Assembly: GCA_001683825.1 (NCBI GenBank) | Contig: LXTR01000012.1 | Coordinates: forward strand, 1-64,000 | From: Flavobacteriaceae bacterium CP2B | Lineage (GTDB): Bacteria > Bacteroidota > Bacteroidia > Flavobacteriales > Flavobacteriaceae | DNA length: 64,000 nucleotides | Direction: 5' to 3' | Shown here: positions 51,359-60,715 of the stretch, in pieces | How positions within the stretch are numbered: position 1 is the stretch's first letter | How the letters are laid out: each line of letters opens with the position of its first letter | Translations under genes and position numbers: made by a program | Notes under the pieces: model-generated | What the model was told of the DNA's origin: nothing | The model's database searches: none | What the model saw: the letters and a program-made list of their open reading frames with translations, nothing else

Positions 51359-52768
51359 ATGAAGAATATGGTATTTTTTCTATGGCTGTTACTTTGCTGC
51401 GGCAACATTACGGCCCAGTCCGATAGCCTCCGGGTACTTCGGTTCAACGAATACCTGGGCTATGTAAAAAAGTACCATCCTGTGGCAAGGCAGGCCGAGC
51501 TCAACATCAGTGCCGGGCAGGCGAACCTCATGAAGGCCAGGGGCGGTTTTGACCCCCGGATAGAAATAGACTACAGCCGGAAGGAATTTAAGGGGACCGA
51601 CTACTACGATCGCCTGAATGCCACATTTAGGATCCCCACCTGGTATGGGATTGAACTGAAAGGTAGCTTTGAGCAAAATGAAGGGGTGTATATCAACCCC
51701 GATGAAACCCTACCCGAGGATGGGCTCTATAGCGCAGGAGTCAAAGTTTCGCTGGCCAAGGGACTCTGGGTCAACCAAAGGATGGCCACCCTGAAGCAAG
51801 CGCGTTTGTTCAGGGAACAGGCCAAAGCGGAACGCGACCTGCAGGTGAACGAAATCCTCTTCCGCGCCTCCCTGGCCTATTTTGACTGGCTCCAGGCGTA
51901 TAACGAGGCCGAAATTTTCAGGGACTTCCTCCGCAATGCTGAGATCAGGTTCCAAGGGGTACGGCAAAGCGCCTTGGCCGGCGAAGTTGCGGCCATAGAC
52001 ACGGTAGAGGCAAAAATTGCGATGCAGGACCGGGCCCTGAGTCTGGAACAGGCCAATGTGCAATTGAGCAACAAATCCCTTGAATTGTCCAATTTCCTGT
52101 GGCTGGACGGGAATATCCCCGTGGAATTGCAGGACGATGTTATCCCCGACATCCAAGTAGAATCCGATATAAACCCCACCCTGGAAGTCTTTGGAAGGCC
52201 CCTGGACAGCTTCCCCTTAACCCGCCACCCCAAACTGCGTTCCCTCCAATACAAGATTGAAGCCCTGGAGGTGGAAAAGCGGCTCAAAGTAAACCAATTA
52301 TTGCCGAAGATCGACCTGGAGTACAATTTCCTGACGGAGACACCCGAACAGATCAATACCTTTGAAACCCAGGACTACAAGGGCGGGGTTTCCTTTTTGC
52401 TCCCGTTGTTCCTTAGGAAAGAACGGGGTGAATTGCAGCTGGCCCGGGTGAAATTACAGGACGCCCGGTACGAAATGGACAACGCCGAGCTGACACTTCG
52501 AAACAAAATACTGGCCATCTACCGGGAACTGGAGTCTTTTGAGGCACAGAACGCCTTGATTGCCGACATAGTGGGGAATTACAGGGCCTTGTTAACCGCC
52601 GAAGAACGCAAGTTCAGCTTTGGGGAGAGCTCCCTTTTCCTCATCAATTCTAGGGAGAGCAAGTTAATTGATGCGGCTTTGAAGCAAAATGCGGTCCAGA
52701 ACAAGTATTTTACAGCAAAAGCCAAACTGTTTAACAGTATTGCCCTGAATCCTGCCGGCTTACCATAA
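51359..52768 (+). CDS. TolC-family outer membrane channel protein
   Basis: 469 residues with a signal peptide (ends NITAQ). Two OEP repeats are visible: LNISAGQANLMKARGGFDPRIEI at the start and repeating helices up to ESKLIDAALKQNAVQNKYFTAKAKLFNSIALNPAG at the end. It completes a tripartite efflux or secretion unit. The ATG 51359 is chosen for the signal peptide; a GTG at 51350 is in frame. Overlap or near-overlap with the HlyD gene shows operon structure. Confidence 0.9.
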   Translation: MKNMVFFLWLLLCCGNITAQSDSLRVLRFNEYLGYVKKYHPVARQAELNISAGQANLMKARGGFDPRIEIDYSRKEFKGTDYYDRLNATFRIPTWYGIELKGSFEQNEGVYINPDETLPEDGLYSAGVKVSLAKGLWVNQRMATLKQARLFREQAKAERDLQVNEILFRASLAYFDWLQAYNEAEIFRDFLRNAEIRFQGVRQSALAGEVAAIDTVEAKIAMQDRALSLEQANVQLSNKSLELSNFLWLDGNIPVELQDDVIPDIQVESDINPTLEVFGRPLDSFPLTRHPKLRSLQYKIEALEVEKRLKVNQLLPKIDLEYNFLTETPEQINTFETQDYKGGVSFLLPLFLRKERGELQLARVKLQDARYEMDNAELTLRNKILAIYRELESFEAQNALIADIVGNYRALLTAEERKFSFGESSLFLINSRESKLIDAALKQNAVQNKYFTAKAKLFNSIALNPAGLP

Positions 52769-52773
52769 CCGGC

Positions 52774-53502
52774 TTATTTACTCTGGAAAATATAGGTAAT
52801 GGTCCCAATCTGTGAAGTTTCCTCAGAGGGGTTAAACCGTGCGCGCAGGGCATAGGCAATGGCATTGTCCACTAGGCAGCCATTGGAAGTATTGGAACTG
52901 CTGGCATTGAAATGGGCATCGGTCACATAGCCATTTTGGTCTACCTCGATATTCACCACTACAGTCCCTCCCTCAATGCAGGTATAAATGGGTGGGGGCA
53001 AGCGGTAGTTGGTCCGGCCTACCAGAGAATAGGATACGGAGGTGCGCCGCTTGGCAAGGTAATTGGTGAATTCTTTCTTTTTGGCTTCCTTTTCTCCCAG
53101 TTTTTGTTTGAGTTCTTCCCGTTTTTTCGCCAGTTCCTTAAGGCTGTAGTCGTAATTCGGGTCAAGCCCAGGCAATTCCTCCGCCTGATCACTTTCGGGG
53201 CCCCGGGCCTTTTCTTCCAGCAACTCCTCTAATGTTTTAAGGGGTTCCGGCTCACCAAAGCTGGGCTTCGCGGTTTCGTTAAAGGCTATATGGCTTTTTA
53301 TCGGATCAGCATTGGCCATTTCTTCCTTTAGTTGCTCCTCTTCCTCGAGCAATTTTTCCAGTTCTTCGTCGGCCAGGATCATTTCTATCACATATTCCTG
53401 CTGGGGTTTTGCCCCCAGGTGGATATTATAAAGGAGCAATAGCAAAATGGACAGCGAAAACGCGGTAATGAGGAGAGACCAATGCTTTCGGTTAAGTTGC
53501 AT
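52774..53502 (-). CDS. TonB C-terminal domain protein (energy transducer-like)
   Basis: 242 residues. A single N-terminal transmembrane anchor (about 10-28) is followed by a Glu/Lys-rich coiled region (about 45-150) and a C-terminal TonB-like domain with GGTVVVNIEVDQNGYVTDAHFN and FNPSEETSQIGTITYIFQSK. It belongs to TonB-type proteins that transmit proton-motive force or act in periplasmic links. No ExbB/ExbD genes are beside it. It converges on the TolC gene with a 5-bp gap. Confidence 0.82.
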   Translation of the reverse strand: MQLNRKHWSLLITAFSLSILLLLLYNIHLGAKPQQEYVIEMILADEELEKLLEEEEQLKEEMANADPIKSHIAFNETAKPSFGEPEPLKTLEELLEEKARGPESDQAEELPGLDPNYDYSLKELAKKREELKQKLGEKEAKKKEFTNYLAKRRTSVSYSLVGRTNYRLPPPIYTCIEGGTVVVNIEVDQNGYVTDAHFNASSSNTSNGCLVDNAIAYALRARFNPSEETSQIGTITYIFQSK

Positions 53503-53572
53503 AGTGCTATAACCTTTTTTTTGCTACTTTATTTTAATAGCACCGGGAGCGGGTTCGATAAAGATAAGGAAA

Positions 53573-54289
53573 TCAGGAATTTGGGGCTTTACCAAGTAAC
53601 ATCTCCTTAAATGACTCCGGGCTTTGTGCTTTATTTACGTGATATTCCCCTATTTTGGTTCTTTTCAGGGCCGATAAATGTGCCCCGCTACCAAGGGCAA
53701 GCCCAAAATCATGTGCCAGGGAACGGATATACGTGCCTTTGCTGCAGCGTACCCTGAAACTTACCTGCTGCTCTTGGATGCCGGTTATATCGAAGTCCAT
53801 AACCTGTACCAAACGGGAAGGGACCTCAATGGTCTCGCCCTTCCTGGCAAATTCATACATGCGTTTGCCGTCTTTTTTCAGGGCAGAGAAGACAGGGGGC
53901 TTTTGAAGGATTTCCCCTGTAAACTGGCCGGCCACCCTATCAAGGTCTTCCGGGCTGATGTGGGTATACGGATAGGTTTTGTCAATGGGCGTCTCCAGGT
54001 CATAAGAAGGGGTGGTGGCCCCCAGGGTGATGGTCCCCGTATACTCCTTGGGCTGTGCTTGCAAATCCGAGATACGTTTGGTGGCTTTACCGGTGCATAT
54101 CAACAGGAGCCCGGTTGCCAGGGGGTCCAGGGTGCCTGCATGCCCCACCTTGATCTTTTTAAGTTGAAATTTTCTCCGGATCGCCCATTTTACGGAGTTA
54201 ACAGCCTGGAAGGACGTCCATTCCAAAGGCTTATCTATGAGAAGGACCATGCCCTCCAAAAAGTCTTCTTTGGTATATAAAGTGCGCAT
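53573..54289 (-). CDS. truB: tRNA pseudouridine(55) synthase
   Basis: 238 residues. The catalytic aspartate is in GHAGTLDPLATGLL, with KPLEWTSFQAVNSVKWAIRRKF before it and RVRCSKGTYIRSLAHDFG after. It modifies U55 in the T loop of tRNA. The ATG at 54289 leaves no overlap with uppP. Last gene of the ftsX-DUF3098-uppP-truB operon, which is conserved in flavobacteria. Confidence 0.94.
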   Translation of the reverse strand: MRTLYTKEDFLEGMVLLIDKPLEWTSFQAVNSVKWAIRRKFQLKKIKVGHAGTLDPLATGLLLICTGKATKRISDLQAQPKEYTGTITLGATTPSYDLETPIDKTYPYTHISPEDLDRVAGQFTGEILQKPPVFSALKKDGKRMYEFARKGETIEVPSRLVQVMDFDITGIQEQQVSFRVRCSKGTYIRSLAHDFGLALGSGAHLSALKRTKIGEYHVNKAQSPESFKEMLLGKAPNS

Positions 54290-54311
54290 ATAGATTGTAT
54301 CAGCCGTGGTC

Positions 54312-55112
54312 TTAGCCCTGGTTCCAGTAAGAAATGCCGATGGCGATGAGGCCGACAATCAGGCAGTAAACGGCGAAATAGGTTAATTTACTTTGTTTTA
54401 CCAGCCGGATCATCCAGGTGCAGGCTACCAGCCCGGCCACAAAAGCCGAAAAGAAACCCACGGCAAGGGGCAGGCTGTTGGTGCCCTGGTAGGTCAGTTC
54501 CCCGCCAAGGAGGTCCATGATTATTTTCCCCAGGATCAGGGGGACTACCATAAGGAAGGAAAAGCGGGCTGCCTTCCCCTTGTCGACCCCCAGGAGCACC
54601 GAGGTGGAGATGGTGGCGCCACTCCTGGAAATGCCGGGTAGGATGGCAATTGCCTGGGACACCCCTATCACAAAAGCATTCAGGTAGGACACTTTTTTTT
54701 CGGTTTCCCTGGCACGGTCGGCCAGGTAGAGGAGCAGGGCGGTAATCAGCAGCATATACCCGACAAACAAGACCCTTCCGCCGAAAAAAGATTCAATTTC
54801 ATCTTCAAAGAAAAACCCCAGCAAGGCGGCCGGTATCATAGATAGGACGATCTTGAGGGAAAAACGGGTTTCATCGTTCCATTCAAGCCTGCGTAAGCCC
54901 CTGATAATTTCCCATACATCCTTCCGGAAGACCACCACGGTGCTCAGCGCCGTCGCGAAATGCACCACCACAGTAAACAAAAGGCTGTCCTGGGGCATGG
55001 ACTGGTCACCCAGGATGGCTTTCCCCAATTCCAGGTGGCCACTGGACGAGACCGGTAAAAATTCTGTCAGCCCCTGGACTATCCCAAGGATAATAGCGTC
55101 TATGACTTCCAA
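54312..55112 (-). CDS. uppP: Undecaprenyl-diphosphatase
   Basis: 266 residues with about eight transmembrane helices. UppP/BacA signatures are GIVQGLTEFLPVSSSGHLEL at the start and PGISRSGATIS in the middle, containing the catalytic residues. It recycles the lipid carrier for cell-wall precursors on the periplasmic side. It starts 1 bp after the DUF3098 gene and precedes truB. Confidence 0.95.
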   Translation of the reverse strand: MEVIDAIILGIVQGLTEFLPVSSSGHLELGKAILGDQSMPQDSLLFTVVVHFATALSTVVVFRKDVWEIIRGLRRLEWNDETRFSLKIVLSMIPAALLGFFFEDEIESFFGGRVLFVGYMLLITALLLYLADRARETEKKVSYLNAFVIGVSQAIAILPGISRSGATISTSVLLGVDKGKAARFSFLMVVPLILGKIIMDLLGGELTYQGTNSLPLAVGFFSAFVAGLVACTWMIRLVKQSKLTYFAVYCLIVGLIAIGISYWNQG

Positions 55113-55113
55113 T

Positions 55114-55392
55114 TTATGGACCTTTCTTCTTATGGGGGTTTAACAAAATGGCATAAACCTCAATGCCAAGGCCGATAAGGACCAGGGTCGGAGCGAGCCG
55201 TATCCTCCTGAAACTGTAGATGTCCGGGTTAAAAACGGCAGGGTCGTCCCCGCCGCCGCCGCTCATCAATGCGAACCCCAGGGCCATGCAGGCGATCCCT
55301 ATGAACATAAAGAGGTAGTTTTTCTTTTGGAAAATAAACTCCCTCCTTGGCGGCTGCCCCTGGTTTTGCGGACGTTTATGTTTTTTACTCAT
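55114..55392 (-). CDS. DUF3098 small membrane protein
   Basis: 92 residues with two transmembrane helices (about 27-46 and 68-85) separated by a glycine-rich loop GGGGDDPAVFNPDIYSFRR. A basic N-terminus (KKHKRPQNQG). Typical DUF3098. Always between ftsX and uppP in flavobacteria as far as I know; role unknown, perhaps in cell envelope assembly. Confidence 0.85.
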   Translation of the reverse strand: MSKKHKRPQNQGQPPRREFIFQKKNYLFMFIGIACMALGFALMSGGGGDDPAVFNPDIYSFRRIRLAPTLVLIGLGIEVYAILLNPHKKKGP

Positions 55393-55401
55393 GGGGCAAA
55401 G

Positions 55402-56280
55402 TTAGTAATATAAATCATCGGTCCTCAGGTTTAAGAAACGTTGGGTCGCAAAATAGGTGCTTACCAGCGATATCAGGACACCGAGGAGAAAAACTCCGGT
55501 AAACAGGACAATCAGGATACCGGGGTCCCGCAACAGGTTCAGTTCCGGAAAGTTGCCGTCCAGGTAAGCCAGTACGGCACCAAGGGCCAGCAGGGCCACG
55601 GCGGCACCCAGCATCCCCAATTTCACATTGGTCCACAGGAAGGGCCTGCGGATAAAGGATTTGGTGGCCCCCACCATTTGCATGGTTTTGATGATAAATC
55701 GCTTGGAATAGATAGACAGGCGGATGGAGCTATTGATCAGCAATACGGCAATGCCGCAGAATACGGCACTCGCTATAAGGATCCAGAAACTGATTTTTTT
55801 CACGTTTTCGGTAAGCAGGGCGATAAGGGGCTTGTCGTAACTCACCTCTTCCACATAGGCCTTTTGTCCAAGATCGGTGGCGATACTATCTATTTGCCGG
55901 GTGCTCACAAAATCGGCCTTTAAATTGACGTCAATGGAGTTCTTAAGCGGATTGTACCCCAGGAAGTCCTGGAAATCTTCCCCTATTTCCTCGCTGTGCT
56001 GTTCCGCGGCCTCTTCTTTGGAAACATAGGTGGCAGACTTGGTGTATTCAGCCATTATCAGGCTTTTCTGCAATTGGTCTACCTCTACTTCCTTGGCACT
56101 GTCCTTCAGGAACACCGATATCGTGATTTGCTCCTTGAAATGATCGGCCAGTTTTTTGGTATTCAAAACCAGGACCCCTAGGATCCCCAACAGGAAAAGC
56201 ACCAAACCGATACTCAGCACCACTGAAAAATAGGAAGATATTAATTTTCTCTTTTGATAGCGTTCAAAGGACTTGCTCAT
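55402..56280 (-). CDS. ftsX: Cell division protein FtsX
   Basis: 292 residues. Four transmembrane helices in the FtsX layout (one N-terminal, then three in the C-terminal half), with a periplasmic domain containing ISVFLKDSAKEVEVDQL and ATYVSKEEAAEQHSEEIGEDF. The second half carries IKTMQMVGATKSFIRRPF. It normally works with the ATPase FtsE to control peptidoglycan hydrolases. ftsE is not next to it. Heads the DUF3098-uppP-truB operon. Confidence 0.92.
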   Translation of the reverse strand: MSKSFERYQKRKLISSYFSVVLSIGLVLFLLGILGVLVLNTKKLADHFKEQITISVFLKDSAKEVEVDQLQKSLIMAEYTKSATYVSKEEAAEQHSEEIGEDFQDFLGYNPLKNSIDVNLKADFVSTRQIDSIATDLGQKAYVEEVSYDKPLIALLTENVKKISFWILIASAVFCGIAVLLINSSIRLSIYSKRFIIKTMQMVGATKSFIRRPFLWTNVKLGMLGAAVALLALGAVLAYLDGNFPELNLLRDPGILIVLFTGVFLLGVLISLVSTYFATQRFLNLRTDDLYY

Positions 56281-56326
56281 GGCAGCATATGAAAGCTCAA
56301 AAATAGGAAAGTAAATTGAATAAACT

Positions 56327-56334
56327 TATTTTTG
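56327..56334 (+). promoter_or_regulatory. -7 box of leuS
   Basis: TATTTTTG, exact consensus, 26 bp before the leuS ATG, in the divergent region from ftsX. Confidence 0.55.
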
Positions 56335-56360
56335 CGCGACATCGAATGCAAACATTTACA

Positions 56361-59288
56361 ATGAAGTACACATTCAGGGCTATTGAGGCCAAATGGCAGG
56401 AATATTGGGCAAAACACGAGACCTTCAAAGCTTCAGATGCCTCCGGGAAACCAAAATATTACGTATTGGACATGTTTCCCTATCCTTCCGGGGCGGGCCT
56501 GCATGTCGGACACCCCCTGGGGTATATCGCCAGTGATATCTATGCCCGCTATAAAAGGCATAAGGGTTTTAATGTGTTACATCCCATGGGGTATGATTCC
56601 TTTGGGCTGCCAGCAGAGCAATATGCCATACAGACCGGGCAGCACCCTGCGCTCACCACCGAGGCCAATATCAAGAGATACCGGGAACAGCTGGATAAGT
56701 TGGGGTTCTCCTTCGACTGGAGCAGGGAAGTGCGAACCTCGGACCCGGGCTATTACAAATGGACCCAATGGGTCTTTATTCAGTTGTTTGAATCCTGGTA
56801 CAATGTGGAAGCAGGCAGCGCTGAACCCATTAGCAGCCTGGTTGCGCATTTTGAAGCCCAAGGCAACACCCGGGTAAAGGCCTCCTGTGATGAGGATACC
56901 CCTTCCTTTACGGCATCAGAATGGAAGGCTTTTTCAGCTCCTGAAAAGCAACGAATGCTCCTGAAATACCGGCTGACCTACCTGGCAGATAGCGAAGTGA
57001 ACTGGTGCCCCGCCCTGGGTACCGTCCTGGCAAACGACGAGATCGTGAACGGCGTTTCGGAAAGGGGTGGACATCCGGTAGAACGTAAGAAAATGACCCA
57101 GTGGAGCATGCGGATTTCGGCTTATGCGCAACGATTGCTCGACGGCCTGGACGGTATCGACTGGCCCCAGCCGCTAAAGGATGCACAGACCAACTGGATT
57201 GGGCGCTCAGAAGGGGCCCTGGTTGAATTTAAGGTGCTGCCCTCTGAAGACCTTCCCGCGGTTGCAAGTGAAGGGCTTGCCATTCCGGTATTTACCACCA
57301 GGCCGGATACGATTTTTGGGGTGAGTTTTATGACGCTGGCCCCGGAGCATGAGCTGGTCGACAAGATTACCACCCCGGCGCAGCAAGAGGCTGTTTTGGC
57401 CTGTGTCAGGGCCGCTGCCAAAAGGTCCGAACGCGATCGCCTGGCAGATGTAAAAAGTATTAGCGGAGCCTTTACCGGAGCTTTTGCAGAGCATCCTTTC
57501 TCCAAAGAACCCATCCCCATATGGATAGGTGATTACGTACTGGCGGGCTACGGAACCGGGGCGGTAATGTCGGTTCCCTGTGGCGATCAGCGGGATCATG
57601 ATTTTGCCCGGCACTATAACATCCCCATCCCCAATATTTTTGAGGGTGTGGATGTGTCCGAAGAAGCCTTTGCCGATAAGGAAAAGACCGTCATCGCCAA
57701 TTCAGATTTCCTGGACGGCCTGTCTTATATGGAAGCGGTAAAAAGCGTGGTGGAGAAACTCGAGGCTATCGGCCAGGGCCGGGGAAAAGTCAATTACCGG
57801 TTGCGGGATGCGGTCTTCAGCAGGCAGCGCTATTGGGGCGAACCCTTCCCGGTTTTCTATGAAAACGGGCTGCCGCAGATGATTGGCGTGGAACACTTGC
57901 CGTTGAGGCTCCCGGAAGTGGAAAAATACCTGCCCACGGAGACGGGCGACCCCCCGCTGGGCAATGCGACGGTTTGGGCCTGGGATCGCAACAAAGGGGA
58001 GGTCGTTCCAAATGAACGCATAGATAATAAGCATGTATTTCCCCTGGAGCTCAACACCATGCCCGGATGGGCCGGGAGTTCCCAGTATTTTAACCGCTAT
58101 ATGGACCCCCATAACGAAACCGCCATCTTTTCCGGCGAGGCGATTCGCTACTGGCAGGATGTGGACCTGTACATAGGGGGTATGGAACATGCCACGGGGC
58201 ACTTGCTCTATTCCCGGTTCTGGCAGCATTTCATGTATGACAAGGGCCTGGTGCCCCGGCCTGAATTTGCCAGGAAATTGATCAACCAGGGGATGATCCT
58301 CGGCACCAGTGCCTTTGTTTATAGGGTGGAGGGGGCCGACAATGTTTTTGTGTCCAGGCAGTATTATGAAAACCTGAATGACGGGGATGAAAATCGCACA
58401 AGAGAAGCGATTGGGCAGCTGCAGGAGATTGCAGGGCCCCTGGCAGCCCCTTACGTGATCACCCCCATTCATGTCGATGTTTCCCTGGTGGATGCCTCGG
58501 ATGTCCTGGACCTGGAAGGTTTTAAGGCTTCCAGGCCGGAATACAGGGATGCCAGGTTCCTTCTGGAAAATGGGAAGTACCTGGTAGGCAGGGAAGTGGA
58601 AAAAATGTCTAAATCCAAGTACAATGTAGTGAACCCCGACGCGATCTGCGAGGAGTACGGGGCTGATTCCCTTAGGCTGTACGAGATGTTCCTGGGCCCG
58701 CTGGAACAGGCGAAACCCTGGAATACGGCCGGGATCACCGGGGTCCACAGTTTCCTTAAAAAGCTATGGAGGTTGTACCACCAGGGCCCCGATGGCAGTT
58801 TCCTGCTGGATGAGGGGGCTCCTTCAAAGGAAGCTTTGAAAGCACTCCATAAAACCATTAAGAAGGTAGAAGAAGACATAGAGGCCTTTTCCTTCAATAC
58901 CACCGTCTCCACATTTATGATTTGTGTGAATGAACTAAGCGCGGTGAATTGCCGCTCCAGGGCCATTCTGGAGCCCCTGGCCATCCTCGTTTCACCCTAC
59001 GCCCCCCATATCGCCGAGGAACTATGGGAAAGAATGGGCAATACCCCTTCCATTGCCGGTGCAGGCTTTCCGCGATTTGATGCCAAATACCTGGTGGAAG
59101 ACCAGAAAGAATACCCCATTTCCTTCAATGGGAAAATGCGCTTTACCCTGTCGCTTCCCCTTGATTTAGGGAAAGAGGCCATAGAAGCTGCGGTCATGGG
59201 GCACGAAAAGACCCGGAAACAACTTGATGGCCGCCATCCCAAAAAAGTCATTGTGGTCCCGGGGAAGATTGTCAACATCGTCGTTTAA
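56361..59288 (+). CDS. leuS: Leucyl-tRNA synthetase
   Basis: 975 residues, class I synthetase. The HIGH motif is H48-V-G-H51, the KMSKS motif is KMSKSKYN in the last third, and the CP1 editing domain has TRPDTIFGVSFMTLAPEH. An enlarged leucine-specific region before KMSKS (VEGADNVFVSRQYYENLNDGD to GKYLVGREV) explains the extra length over the E. coli enzyme (860 aa) and is usual in Bacteroidota. The ATG 56361 starts at KYTFRAIEAKWQ, the family N-terminus. Confidence 0.95.
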   Translation: MKYTFRAIEAKWQEYWAKHETFKASDASGKPKYYVLDMFPYPSGAGLHVGHPLGYIASDIYARYKRHKGFNVLHPMGYDSFGLPAEQYAIQTGQHPALTTEANIKRYREQLDKLGFSFDWSREVRTSDPGYYKWTQWVFIQLFESWYNVEAGSAEPISSLVAHFEAQGNTRVKASCDEDTPSFTASEWKAFSAPEKQRMLLKYRLTYLADSEVNWCPALGTVLANDEIVNGVSERGGHPVERKKMTQWSMRISAYAQRLLDGLDGIDWPQPLKDAQTNWIGRSEGALVEFKVLPSEDLPAVASEGLAIPVFTTRPDTIFGVSFMTLAPEHELVDKITTPAQQEAVLACVRAAAKRSERDRLADVKSISGAFTGAFAEHPFSKEPIPIWIGDYVLAGYGTGAVMSVPCGDQRDHDFARHYNIPIPNIFEGVDVSEEAFADKEKTVIANSDFLDGLSYMEAVKSVVEKLEAIGQGRGKVNYRLRDAVFSRQRYWGEPFPVFYENGLPQMIGVEHLPLRLPEVEKYLPTETGDPPLGNATVWAWDRNKGEVVPNERIDNKHVFPLELNTMPGWAGSSQYFNRYMDPHNETAIFSGEAIRYWQDVDLYIGGMEHATGHLLYSRFWQHFMYDKGLVPRPEFARKLINQGMILGTSAFVYRVEGADNVFVSRQYYENLNDGDENRTREAIGQLQEIAGPLAAPYVITPIHVDVSLVDASDVLDLEGFKASRPEYRDARFLLENGKYLVGREVEKMSKSKYNVVNPDAICEEYGADSLRLYEMFLGPLEQAKPWNTAGITGVHSFLKKLWRLYHQGPDGSFLLDEGAPSKEALKALHKTIKKVEEDIEAFSFNTTVSTFMICVNELSAVNCRSRAILEPLAILVSPYAPHIAEELWERMGNTPSIAGAGFPRFDAKYLVEDQKEYPISFNGKMRFTLSLPLDLGKEAIEAAVMGHEKTRKQLDGRHPKKVIVVPGKIVNIVV

Positions 59289-59326
59289 CCGGCACGCTTA
59301 AGTCATATTATCAATTTATAAACATT

Positions 59327-59357
59327 ACCCCCCCCTGATAGAACAGGGGGTTGTTTA
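59327..59357 (+). terminator. Terminator of leuS
   Basis: CCCCCTG and CAGGGGG stem with a 7-nt loop followed by TTGTTTATAA, 40 bp after the stop. Confidence 0.75.
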
Positions 59358-59461
59358 TAAAAATTGTAATATTTAAGTAAAGACCCCCTATATGTTTGGG
59401 GTATATTTTCTTACTTCGTGGAATAACAGAAAATTCGTCGGTAACTTAAACGTGTATTTCT

Positions 59462-60562
59462 ATGATTGTAGGCGTTCCAAAAGAAACAAAAAACAACGAG
59501 AGTCGTGTCGGGATGACCCCGGCGGGGGTCTTTGAACTGGTGAAGCATCAGCATACGGTGTATGTGCAGGCAGGTGCCGGGGAGGGAAGCGGTTTCAGCA
59601 ATGCCGATTACAAACAGGCCGGCGCGGTTATCCTGGATACCACAGGCCAGGTGTATTCCATGAGCCAGATGATTGTAAAGGTAAAGGAGCCCATAGAGGA
59701 GGAGTACCCGTTGATCCAGAAAGGCCAGGTGGTCTTTACCTATTTCCATTTTGCCTCAGATGAATACCTTACGAAATCGATGATGGAGCGCAAGGCGGTT
59801 TGCATCGCGTATGAAACGGTTGAAGATGAAGAGGGTACCCTGCCATTGCTGACACCCATGTCTGAAGTAGCCGGGAGGATGGCTATTCAACAGGGGGCAA
59901 AATACCTTGAAAAGCCTGTAAAGGGGAGGGGGGTACTCCTGGGGGGCGTCCCTGGCGTACCCCCCGGCAAGGTGCTGGTGCTGGGTGCGGGGGTAGTAGG
60001 GATACAGGCTGCTAAAATGGCAGCCGGACTGGGGGCCCATGTCACGATCCTGGACGTGAATATGAAGCGGTTGAGGTATGTAAACGATGTCATGCCCAAT
60101 CATGTGGTAACCGAGTTTTCCAATGAATTCAATATACGGAGGCACATCAGGAACCATGATCTCATCGTAGGGGCCATACTCCTGAAAGGCGCGAAAGCGC
60201 CACGGATCATCACCCGCGATATGCTGAGGGAAATGAGGCCGGGAACCGTCATTGTAGATGTGGCCGTGGACCAGGGGGGCTGTGTGGAGACCATCCGCCC
60301 AACCACGCATGAGGACCCGGTCTATATTATTGACGATGTGGTGCATTACGGGGTGGCCAATATGCCGGGCGCGGTGCCCTATACCTCTACCATCGCCCTG
60401 ACCAACGTTACCCTGCCCTACATCCTCCAACTGGCCAATGAGGGTTGGAAACAAGCCAGTTTGGCCAACCCCGCCCTGGCCAGGGGCCTGAATATCGTAG
60501 AAGGCAAGGTGGTTTACCACAAGATCACAGAAGCATTTCAATGGGATTCGGCCATGGTGTAA
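59462..60562 (+). CDS. ald: Alanine dehydrogenase
   Basis: 366 residues. MIVGVPKETKNNESRVGMTPAGV is the Ald/PNT N-terminus and VLVLGAGVVGIQAAKMAAGLGAHVTILD is the NAD-binding Rossmann motif. IVDVAVDQGGCVE and HYGVANMPGAVPYTSTIALTNVTLPY close the family pattern. It interconverts alanine and pyruvate with NADH. Slightly longer than the usual 371-aa proteins are, no truncation. Monocistronic with its own terminator. Confidence 0.93.
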   Translation: MIVGVPKETKNNESRVGMTPAGVFELVKHQHTVYVQAGAGEGSGFSNADYKQAGAVILDTTGQVYSMSQMIVKVKEPIEEEYPLIQKGQVVFTYFHFASDEYLTKSMMERKAVCIAYETVEDEEGTLPLLTPMSEVAGRMAIQQGAKYLEKPVKGRGVLLGGVPGVPPGKVLVLGAGVVGIQAAKMAAGLGAHVTILDVNMKRLRYVNDVMPNHVVTEFSNEFNIRRHIRNHDLIVGAILLKGAKAPRIITRDMLREMRPGTVIVDVAVDQGGCVETIRPTTHEDPVYIIDDVVHYGVANMPGAVPYTSTIALTNVTLPYILQLANEGWKQASLANPALARGLNIVEGKVVYHKITEAFQWDSAMV

Positions 60563-60585
60563 GGTACATCTTGTCAGTACCGGGG

Positions 60586-60612
60586 GACCTCGCTAATTTG
60601 GCGAGGTTTTTG
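60586..60612 (+). terminator. Terminator of ald
   Basis: ACCTCGC/GCGAGGT stem with a 7-nt loop and a T-run, 24 bp after the stop. Confidence 0.85.
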
Positions 60613-60715
60613 CTATAGGTATGGGAGAAACGCCAAAGGCAGCCCAGACCTGTTATGGGGTTTGCCGTGCGGATTTCTTTACTATTTTTACCGAATCTTT
60701 AAACGTGATATCACT

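Noticed and set aside
57702-58748. Minus-strand frame of 348 codons inside leuS
   Set aside because: Fully inside leuS with no motif, signal peptide or promoter; a shadow of the real gene.
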